A stretch of DNA of 42,910 nucleotides from Afipia sp. 64-13 (GTDB lineage Bacteria; Pseudomonadota; Alphaproteobacteria; Rhizobiales; Xanthobacteraceae): contig MKUJ01000003.1 in assembly GCA_001897755.1 (NCBI GenBank), positions 186,553-229,462 of the forward strand. The letters run 5' to 3'. Below are positions 36,569 through 42,910 of the stretch, piece by piece. A program made the position numbers and the translations under genes. The notes under the pieces were generated by a model. The model was not told where the DNA came from, did no database searches, and worked only from the letters and a program-made list of their open reading frames with translations. Every line of letters begins with the position of its first letter. The first letter of the stretch is position 1.

Positions 36569-36670
36569 GGAGGAGCGAAGCGACGTCTCGAACCATGAGG
36601 AGTTGAGACGCGCATGAACGCGAGGCCTCATCCTTCGAGACGCGCAACGCACTCCTCAGGATGATGATCG
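36556..36670. repeat. Palindromic intergenic repeat, CCTCATCC/TCGAGACG type
   Basis: The element begins within the 3' end of the deacetylase gene and contains TTCCTCATGGTGAGGAGG, GTCTCGAACCATGAGG and, inverted, CCTCATCCTTCGAGACGCG and CTCCTCAGGATGATG. It belongs to the same family as the repeat between groES and groEL (42045-42160). The remaining bases to the DUF2076 gene (36671-36834) hold no recognisable gene and must contain its promoter. Confidence 0.75.
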
Positions 36671-36834
36671 GGTCATGCTGGATTGCTTCGTCGGCCTCGC
36701 CTCCTAGTAATGACGTGTCAGGCGTTTTGTCGCAGCCCCAACCTCTGCAAAATTTAATCTGGGGCGGCCTTCTTCCGACATGGAACCTTCCTAGATTCGG
36801 AACGCTATTCACTCGTCCATGACCGGAGGAAGAC

Positions 36835-37641
36835 ATGACGCCGCAGGAACGCCAGATGGTCGACGACCTGTTCGACCGGCTCGCCAGGCTGGAGACCGGA
36901 CCACGCGAGGCGGATGCGGAAGCCGCGATCATGGCGGGGCTGCGCCGCGCGCCCAACGCGACCTATGCGCTGGTGCAGACCGTGCTGTTGCAGGACGAGG
37001 CGTTGCGCCAGGCCCATGACCGGATCGCCGAGCTGGAAGGCCGTACCCCGGCGCAGGCCGAGCCCGGCTTCCTCGATTCGATGCGCAACGCGCTCGGCTT
37101 CGACGCCGCGCCGAACCGTGGCTCGGTGCCGCGCGTGCCGCCCGCCGACAGCGGCCGGCCGGCCTGGAACACCGGACAGGTGCTGGGTGGCGCTCCGAAC
37201 GCGCCCGCCAATGGTCCCGCAGGTGGCGGCTATGCCGATCCGCGCGTCGCCGGCGCGCCGGGCGGCGGCGGCTCGTCGTTCCTCGGCACCGCGGCCGCAA
37301 CCGCGGCCGGCGTGATCGGCGGCTCGATGCTGATGAACAGCCTGCGCGGTCTCACCGGCGGCGGCCAGCAGCACGGCTTCGGCGATGTGGCGAACAGCGA
37401 CAAGGCAAGCCCGTGGGGCGGCGGCAACGATGCGTCAGGCGGCAATCTCGCCCGCGATGCCGGTGTGGGCGATATCGGCAAGAGCGGTTCGGACCAGCGC
37501 CAGAGCTTCGCCGATCAGAACACCGATCAGTCCGGCACGAATGACAGCTACGACACCGCGTCGAACGACTACGGCGATGATGATGACGACGACGGCGATT
37601 TCGACGATGGCGATTTCGATGGCGGCAGCGATTACGCCTGA
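36835..37641 (+). CDS. DUF2076 protein
   Basis: A 268-residue protein of the DUF2076 family. The N-terminal 75 residues are helical (MTPQERQMVDDLFDRLARLE, then ALVQTVLLQDEALRQAHDRI). The middle is Gly/Pro/Ala-rich with one Ala/Gly hydrophobic stretch (FLGTAAATAAGVIGGSMLMN), and the end is highly acidic (YGDDDDDDGDFDDGDFDGG). A very strong GGAGGAAG site precedes the ATG. Family members are described as periplasmic ligand-binding sensor-like, but no signal peptide is visible here and I assign no function. It ends before a good terminator. Confidence 0.85.
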   Translation: MTPQERQMVDDLFDRLARLETGPREADAEAAIMAGLRRAPNATYALVQTVLLQDEALRQAHDRIAELEGRTPAQAEPGFLDSMRNALGFDAAPNRGSVPRVPPADSGRPAWNTGQVLGGAPNAPANGPAGGGYADPRVAGAPGGGGSSFLGTAAATAAGVIGGSMLMNSLRGLTGGGQQHGFGDVANSDKASPWGGGNDASGGNLARDAGVGDIGKSGSDQRQSFADQNTDQSGTNDSYDTASNDYGDDDDDDGDFDDGDFDGGSDYA

Positions 37642-37668
37642 GCGCCGGTTGCGATCGCGTTGAAAGGA

Positions 37669-37699
37669 AAACGGCCGCTGAAATCAGCGGCCGTTTTTT
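37669..37699. terminator. Strong intrinsic terminator between DUF2076 and L,D-transpeptidase genes
   Basis: A perfect 12-bp stem (AAACGGCCGCTG and its complement) with a 4-base loop AAAT is followed by TTTTTT on the plus strand, a textbook terminator for the DUF2076 gene. On the minus strand the stem is followed by TTTTCC, so it may also stop the convergent L,D-transpeptidase transcript. Confidence 0.92.
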
Positions 37700-37720
37700 G
37701 ATTCCGAATTTTGGCGAGGC

Positions 37721-38491
37721 CTACAGCACGATGACGCGGGTGCCGACATTGACGCGGCCGTAAAGGTCGATCACGTCCTCGTTGCGCATCCGGATGCAGC
37801 CGGACGACACGTTGGTGCCGATGGTCCAGGGCTCGTTCGAGCCGTGGATGCGATAGAGCGAGGTGCCGAGATACATCGCGCGCGCGCCGAGCGGATTCTC
37901 CGGCCCGCCTTCCATGTGGCGCGGCAGATCGGGGCGGCGCTTGAGCATTTCCGGCGGCGGCGTCCAGGCCGGCCACTCCTTCTTGGCCGAGATGGTTTTC
38001 ACGCCGGACCAGGTGAAGCCGGGCTTGCCGACGCCGATGCCGTAACGCAGCGCGCGGCCGCTGCCCTGGACCAGATAGAGAAACTTGTTCGGCGTATCGA
38101 TCACCACGGTGCCGGCCGATTCCTTGCCGTGATACTCGACCGTCTGCTTCTCGTATTTCGGATCGAAGCCCTGACGCGCGGTCTCCACCGCCGCATCGGG
38201 ATCGCGTATCGACTGGCGCTGCTCCATCGGCGCGTAGCCTTGCTGCTCGGACATCGGCTGATAGCCTTGCGAGGAGCCACCGCCGAACAGGAATTCGATG
38301 AAGCCGCCGCCCATGTTGGAGCGCTCGGCATAAGCGACGCGCAGCGGCACCGGAGCGGATGCCGGCGCGCTTTGCTGCACGTTGTAGACCGCGTAGGAAT
38401 CGGATTGCCGCGCATCGAACGCCGCGGCGGGCTGCCAGCCGCCGGCGAACGCCGCGCCTGCCATTAGCGCGAGATAATATTTTCGGGACAT
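37721..38491 (-). CDS. L,D-transpeptidase (YkuD domain), exported
   Basis: A 256-residue periplasmic enzyme that makes 3-3 cross-links in peptidoglycan or attaches proteins to it. A signal peptide (MSRKYYLALMAGAAFAGG, cleavage near AAAFD) is followed by a Gln/Gly-rich linker. The C-terminal YkuD domain begins near residue 125 (VVIDTPNKFLYLVQ) and ends with the catalytic block IHGSNEP and SSGCIRMRNEDV, where His and Cys form the active site. I chose ATG 38491; a reading from 38635 would add an unconserved leader. The 292-base gap to divergent cheZ holds both promoters. Confidence 0.93.
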   Translation of the reverse strand: MSRKYYLALMAGAAFAGGWQPAAAFDARQSDSYAVYNVQQSAPASAPVPLRVAYAERSNMGGGFIEFLFGGGSSQGYQPMSEQQGYAPMEQRQSIRDPDAAVETARQGFDPKYEKQTVEYHGKESAGTVVIDTPNKFLYLVQGSGRALRYGIGVGKPGFTWSGVKTISAKKEWPAWTPPPEMLKRRPDLPRHMEGGPENPLGARAMYLGTSLYRIHGSNEPWTIGTNVSSGCIRMRNEDVIDLYGRVNVGTRVIVL

Positions 38492-38749
38492 CGACGTACT
38501 CTGCACTGTTTCGTCGGAACGCGCGGACACCGCGCCCTTCAATGCGAGCGATGGTGAAGACAAATCGCGCAGGTTTGGTAAACGCAAACGCGGTTTCGAT
38601 TCACCATCTCCGCAAGCGACATGCCTTCCTGACAACAGCGTTTATTTTCGATGAACGCGCAAACCCTATGGTTAATGGATGTTTGCAAACCCCTGCGGTT
38701 TTTGGTTCCGCGTCATCGCGGGCATGAACCGGCTGTTAAACAGCGCACG

Positions 38750-38769
38750 CTAGATATACATCAATCTAG
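38750..38769. promoter_or_regulatory. Short palindrome just upstream of cheZ
   Basis: CTAGAT and ATCTAG flank eight AT-rich bases (ATACATCA), 14 bases before the cheZ start codon and next to its GTGAGGA ribosome-binding site. TATACA inside it could be a -10 element. This may be an operator or a small 5'-leader hairpin; no named regulator fits. Confidence 0.35.
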
Positions 38770-38783
38770 GGTGAGGACATTCC

Positions 38784-39557
38784 ATGGTTGTTCAGCGCAA
38801 ACGCTTCCGGGTCGAAGAACTCAAATCCGGCAGCATGCCCGCGATCGATGAGGTCGACGGCGACATTCTTCCGTTTCACGACAAGATCATGACCGAACTG
38901 CGCGCGATCCGCGACCAGATGAGCCGCGCGCCGCAGGAGCGCGCCGCCCCTATCGACGTTAACGCCGCGCTTGCGCGCGAGACCGCCAGCGCGCAGGCGA
39001 CGCTGGACTCCTATCGCGCCCAGATCGCGCAATGCGAGAAGCTCAAGGTCGAGCTCGATCTGATCCACGACGCGATTACCCGCACCAAGCAGGAAATCGC
39101 GGTGCTGCACGGCACCAGCTTCAGCGGCGAGGAAATGTCGAAGGTGACCGGCGAACTCGGCGCCATCGTCGGCGGCACCGAGCAAGCCACCGAACAGATT
39201 CTCGAAGCGGCTGAGGCAATCGACCAGGCCGCCACCGCGCTGGTCAAGAACATCTCGCCGGATCAGCATCAGCGGCTGTGCGCCGACATCTCCGAGAAGG
39301 TAGTTGGCATTTTCGAAGCCTGCAATTTCCAGGACCTCACCGGCCAGCGCATCTCCAAGGTGATGAGCACGATGAAATTCATCGAGCATCATATCAACGT
39401 GATGATGGATATCTGGGGCGGCGTCGACGCCATCAAGGAGCACGCGCCGCCGATCGTCGATACCCGCGAGGGCGACGCCAAGCTGCTCAACGGCCCCAAA
39501 CTCGACGGCGAGGAAGGCCACGCCTCGCAGAACGACATCGACGCCATGTTCCCCTGA
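38784..39557 (+). CDS. cheZ: CheZ-family chemotaxis protein phosphatase
   Basis: A 257-residue CheZ homologue that would dephosphorylate phospho-CheY. The long helical hairpin spans about residues 60-215. The catalytic block is NFQDLTGQRISKVM (181-194), with D184 and Q188 matching D143 and Q147 of E. coli CheZ. The C-terminus, SQNDIDAMFP, is the CheY-binding helix after a flexible linker. ATG 38784 is preceded by GAGGA. No che cluster adjoins it; the CheY-like regulator at 1095-1490 is a possible partner. Confidence 0.92.
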   Translation: MVVQRKRFRVEELKSGSMPAIDEVDGDILPFHDKIMTELRAIRDQMSRAPQERAAPIDVNAALARETASAQATLDSYRAQIAQCEKLKVELDLIHDAITRTKQEIAVLHGTSFSGEEMSKVTGELGAIVGGTEQATEQILEAAEAIDQAATALVKNISPDQHQRLCADISEKVVGIFEACNFQDLTGQRISKVMSTMKFIEHHINVMMDIWGGVDAIKEHAPPIVDTREGDAKLLNGPKLDGEEGHASQNDIDAMFP

Positions 39558-39588
39558 ACGGAGTCTCCCCACCGTTCGGATTCTGCAG

Positions 39589-39616
39589 ACGCCCCCGCCC
39601 CCTCGGGGGCGTTTGT
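39589..39616. terminator. GC-rich hairpin terminator after cheZ
   Basis: ACGCCCCCG and CGGGGGCGT form a 9-bp stem with a 6-base loop CCCCCT between the convergent cheZ and MFS genes. The U-tract (TTTGTCGTT) is weak on the plus strand and absent on the minus strand, so termination may be partial. Confidence 0.7.
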
Positions 39617-39624
39617 CGTTGGCG

Positions 39625-40827
39625 TTACGGCCGGCGCAGCGCCGCGAAACAACCGAGCGAGAGCAGCACCATGACGACCATGATCTCCAGCGCCGCCTGA
39701 TCGGACCAGCGGTCCATCGCAAAAGCGAGCACGAACGGCGCCGCCGCCTGCAGGATCAGGCCCGGCCGCGAGATCCGCCCGACCACGCGGCCGAAGCCGA
39801 CCGGGCCGAACATCGACAGCGGCAGCGCGCCGCGCGCGATGGTCATCACCCCGTTCGCCGCGCCGAACAGGATCGCGAACAGCACAGCGTGGAGCGGCGT
39901 GATGCCGACCAGCACCAGAAGCGCGAAGGCGAACACCATCGTGCCCATCGAGATGCGCGCCACCCACACGGCGTGCAGTCGCCCGCCGGAGATGAAATCG
40001 GCGAATCTGGTCACCACCTGCGAAGGGCCGAACAGCGCGCCGATGGTCACCGCGAGCCCGGCGTCGATGCCGCCGCGCTGCAGGATGGTGAGCAGATGCG
40101 TGGTGGTGCCCGACAGCACGAAGGCATGACCGGCAAAACCCGCCGCCATCAGAAAGAACGGCCAGCCGCGCGCCGGGATGGTGCGTGCCACCTCCGCTTT
40201 CGCAGCCGTATCGGCCGGGCGATGCACCGGATGCACGCCATGCCGCGGCAACGCGAAACCGTGCAGCGGCGCGACGACAAGAACGAACACCGCCGCCCAC
40301 GCGTAATAGACGAGCTGCCAGCCGCCGGCCTCGATCAGGAAATGCATCACCGGCCAGGAAATGGTGGAGGCGAGACCGCCGGCGAAGGTCACCAGCGTGA
40401 TCGGCCGCCGCGCATTCATGCCGAAGATCCGGGTCAGCGTGGTGAAAGCGGGATCGTACAGCGTCGAGGCGGTGGCGACGCCGATCAGCACCCAAGCCAG
40501 CACATAGACCGGGAAGTTCGGCGCGAACGGCAACAGCAGAAGTCCGGCCGCGCCGATCAGCGCGCCGCCCGCCATCACCGGATTGCCGCCATGGCGGTCG
40601 ATCAGGCCGCAGGCATAGGGCGCGACCAGGCCGGAAATGCCGAGCGAAATCGAGAATCCCGACAGCGCCAGCGCCAGCGACCAGCCATGCGCCGCGGCGA
40701 TATGGGTCATGGTCAGCGCCGGCGGATAGAACAGCGCGCCCCAGCCGAGAATCTGGGTGACGCACAGCACGGCGACGGCCCGATGCGGGCCGGACATCAG
40801 CGGGTTAAGTCCGGCGATCGAGCTCAT
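39625..40827 (-). CDS. MFS transporter
   Basis: A 400-residue membrane protein with about 12 hydrophobic helices and the major-facilitator loop motif between helices 2 and 3 (GLIDRHGGNPVMAGG). A hydrophilic central loop (HGVHPVHRPADTAAKAEVAR) separates the halves. The substrate cannot be inferred; helix 1 (ILGWGALFYPPALTMTHIA) is of the type seen in monocarboxylate or oxalate/formate-antiporter-like members, which I mention only as a resemblance. The ATG 40827 gives a natural start. The lipoprotein gene upstream is 64 bases away on the same strand. Confidence 0.9.
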   Translation of the reverse strand: MSSIAGLNPLMSGPHRAVAVLCVTQILGWGALFYPPALTMTHIAAAHGWSLALALSGFSISLGISGLVAPYACGLIDRHGGNPVMAGGALIGAAGLLLLPFAPNFPVYVLAWVLIGVATASTLYDPAFTTLTRIFGMNARRPITLVTFAGGLASTISWPVMHFLIEAGGWQLVYYAWAAVFVLVVAPLHGFALPRHGVHPVHRPADTAAKAEVARTIPARGWPFFLMAAGFAGHAFVLSGTTTHLLTILQRGGIDAGLAVTIGALFGPSQVVTRFADFISGGRLHAVWVARISMGTMVFAFALLVLVGITPLHAVLFAILFGAANGVMTIARGALPLSMFGPVGFGRVVGRISRPGLILQAAAPFVLAFAMDRWSDQAALEIMVVMVLLSLGCFAALRRP

Positions 40828-40891
40828 GACAAAACGATGTCAGGATTCGGACGCGCGGAAAAGCCTCGGGACAAGATGGATTTTCGCGCGC

Positions 40892-41410
40892 CTATGCGCG
40901 CGGCGCGCAGCGCACATAGACCATGGTGCCGTAGCGGCTGTTGGCGTCGGGATCGATGAAGCGGGTGGTCAGCACGCGGCCGTCGAAGGAGACGATCTCG
41001 CGATCCTTCTCGCCGCCGGCCGGACCTTCCGGTCCGATATAGTTCTTGCCGCTCTGGCTGCCCTTGAGCCGCAATTCCTGCGGCGTCGCCTCGTCGGCGA
41101 GATGCATGATGACGCCGCCGGTCGGGCCGCGGGTGATCACGTAAGGCTGCTTGCACTGGCCGCGCGCGGCGTTCTCGGTGCGCACCCGGTCTTCCGGCTT
41201 GTGATAGGCGGCAAGCCCCCAGCGCCCGACAATCTCGTCCGGGCGGATGGTGGAGGGAATCGACGGCGCCACCGCCGGCTCCTCCACGCTGGGCGAACCG
41301 CCACCGAAACCGCCGAGATTGATGCCGCCGCCGCAACCGGCGAGCACGCCGGCCAGAACGCCGGCAAGCGTCAGACGGACCGCAAGGCGGACGGGGGGGT
41401 ATTTGGCCAT
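40892..41410 (-). CDS. Lipoprotein of unknown function
   Basis: A 172-residue protein with a lipoprotein signal: MAKYPPVRLAVRLTLAGVLA, then GVLAGC with the lipidated cysteine C26, processed by LspA. A Gly-rich linker is followed by a beta-rich domain of about 115 residues (IVGRWGLAAYHKPEDRVR to YGTMVYVRCAP) with two cysteines (GQCKQP and VRCAP) that may pair. I chose ATG 41410, with GGAG six bases upstream; ATGs further upstream lack this. The family is one I cannot name. It is the last minus-strand gene before the groESL promoter. Confidence 0.82.
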   Translation of the reverse strand: MAKYPPVRLAVRLTLAGVLAGVLAGCGGGINLGGFGGGSPSVEEPAVAPSIPSTIRPDEIVGRWGLAAYHKPEDRVRTENAARGQCKQPYVITRGPTGGVIMHLADEATPQELRLKGSQSGKNYIGPEGPAGGEKDREIVSFDGRVLTTRFIDPDANSRYGTMVYVRCAPRA

Positions 41411-41581
41411 AATATCTCCAGACAGCATTGATGGACCACGCCCGCCCTGCTGGCAAGCGGAAGCCTCTTGTGGTGCGGGTCCATGGCGAGGGTCGCCGTC
41501 CCTGGTCGGGTTCGAGCATCCCATCATGACATGACCAAGGCCTTAAACACGTTCGGCGGTGAAACACGCCAGCGCGGCTTG

Positions 41582-41610
41582 CTTGACAGATTTGGCGCTA
41601 ACCCATATCT
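41582..41610 (+). promoter_or_regulatory. Heat-shock (RpoH-type) promoter of groESL
   Basis: CTTGACA at 41582-41588 and CCCATAT at 41602-41608 are separated by 13 bases. This matches the sigma-32 pattern (CTTGAA, 13-17 bases, CCCCATnT) well. The -35 TTGACA is also a good sigma-70 element with a weaker -10 (TATCTC) 17 bases downstream, so both holoenzymes might use it. CIRCE begins about 13 bases further on, covering the expected start of transcription. The remaining bases of the 41411-41738 gap hold nothing I recognise. Confidence 0.65.
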
Positions 41611-41622
41611 CCCGCCTGCTAT

Positions 41623-41649
41623 TTAGCACTCGGAAAGCGAGATTGCTAA
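41623..41649 (+). promoter_or_regulatory. CIRCE operator (HrcA binding site) of groESL
   Basis: TTAGCACTC, nine bases, then GATTGCTAA: one mismatch from the TTAGCACTC-N9-GAGTGCTAA consensus. It lies 90 bases upstream of the groES start codon. HrcA bound here represses groESL until heat shock draws off GroEL-dependent HrcA activity. Confidence 0.9.
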
Positions 41650-41738
41650 GGACCGGGAAGCGGCCTGTCGGGGCGCCTCCGGCCCGCTCGCGTGGTCCGC
41701 TTGCGCACGTCACCGTCCAACCGCCAAAAGGAAAACCC

Positions 41739-42035
41739 ATGGCCAAGACAAGCTTTCGCCCGCTGCATGACCGCGTCGTCGTCAAGCGCATCGATGCCGA
41801 AGAAAAGACCAAGGGCGGCATCATCATTCCCGATTCCGCCAAGGAAAAGCCGTCGCAGGGCAAGATCGTCGCCGTCGGCCCCGGCGGCCGCGACGAGGCC
41901 GGCAAGCTGATCCCGATCGACCTCAAGGTCGGCGACACCGTGCTGTTCGGCAAGTGGTCGGGCACCGAAGTCAAGCTCGATGGCGAGGACCTCCTGATCA
42001 TGAAGGAGTCCGACATCATGGGCGTGCTGGTCTGA
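41739..42035 (+). CDS. groES: Co-chaperonin GroES
   Basis: A 98-residue co-chaperonin that caps GroEL and helps release folded protein. Diagnostic parts are [18 protein letters not shown] at the N-terminus, the mobile-loop region [18 protein letters not shown] (about 21-38) and ESDIMGVLV at the end. AAGGA precedes ATG 41739. It is the first gene of the groESL operon, behind an RpoH-type promoter and CIRCE. Confidence 0.98.
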   Translation: MAKTSFRPLHDRVVVKRIDAEEKTKGGIIIPDSAKEKPSQGKIVAVGPGGRDEAGKLIPIDLKVGDTVLFGKWSGTEVKLDGEDLLIMKESDIMGVLV

Positions 42036-42044
42036 TTTTTTGAT

Positions 42045-42910
<866 letters not shown>

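Noticed and set aside
39389..40765. Long frame in another phase over the MFS gene and the cheZ end
   Set aside because: The MFS frame shows 12 membrane helices and the loop 2-3 motif; this frame has none of these.
41440..41530. tRNA-like GGGTTCGAGCATCCC upstream of groES
   Set aside because: Only a T-arm-like stretch; no acceptor stem, anticodon arm or D-arm can be drawn around it.

Overview
The window is a GC-rich chromosomal segment of an alphaproteobacterium, most likely of the Bradyrhizobium/Rhodopseudomonas/Afipia group (Nitrobacteraceae, formerly Bradyrhizobiaceae). The basis is gene content: DUF2093, DUF4170 and DUF6101 small proteins, a CheZ-type phosphatase, groESL with CIRCE, a fluoroacetate-dehalogenase orthologue whose active-site numbering matches the Rhodopseudomonas palustris enzyme, and several families of palindromic intergenic repeats typical of this group. 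No phage, transposase, integrase, CRISPR array, rRNA or tRNA was seen; the region looks like core chromosome. Positions 1-169 hold no recognisable gene.

Layout. 170-7285: a HAD-family sugar-phosphatase-like enzyme, a CheY-like response regulator (minus), then ribF, ileS, lspA and an exported protein of unknown function. 7414-13559: a coupled pair of M16 peptidases (one with a zinc site, one without), the ribosome-rescue hydrolase arfB, mutL, a DUF1801 protein and convergent rsmD. 13741-16465: a pseudouridine synthase with a very long Arg/Asp-rich N-terminal region, divergent from tadA. 16592-19383 (minus): a GNAT acetyltransferase coupled to a fluoroacetate-dehalogenase-like hydrolase, then purD. 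19479-21272 (plus): xseA and a DUF2093 protein. 21261-23231 (minus): a chemoreceptor with no periplasmic sensor and, upstream of it, a stand-alone Aer-type PAS protein with an FNR/FixK-like box. 23364-28868 (minus): a tightly packed envelope operon pmbA, cysQ-like, DUF4170, acyltransferase, waaA, lpxK. 29199-31440: DUF6101 protein, ubiA and a secreted cysteine-containing protein. 31625-36568 (plus): rsmE, hisZ-hisG, and a GT2 glycosyltransferase coupled to a ChbG/NaxD-family deacetylase. 36835-41410: DUF2076 protein, L,D-transpeptidase, cheZ, an MFS transporter and a lipoprotein. 41582-42910: groES and the 5' part of groEL behind an RpoH-type promoter and a CIRCE operator.

How the genes fit together. 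Much is housekeeping: translation and RNA modification (ileS, arfB, rsmD, rsmE, tadA, pseudouridine synthase), DNA repair (mutL, xseA), cofactors and biosynthesis (ribF, ubiA, purD, hisZG) and envelope (lspA, lpxK, waaA, acyltransferase, L,D-transpeptidase, GT2/deacetylase). Chemotaxis parts are scattered: CheY-like regulator, CheZ, a receptor and its probable PAS partner. The most interesting items are the split aerotaxis pair with an oxygen-type operator, the complete fluoroacetate-dehalogenase active site coupled to an acetyltransferase, the GT2/deacetylase pair that resembles lipid-carrier aminosugar modules, and the coexistence of HisZ with a HisG that appears to keep a long-form C-terminal domain.
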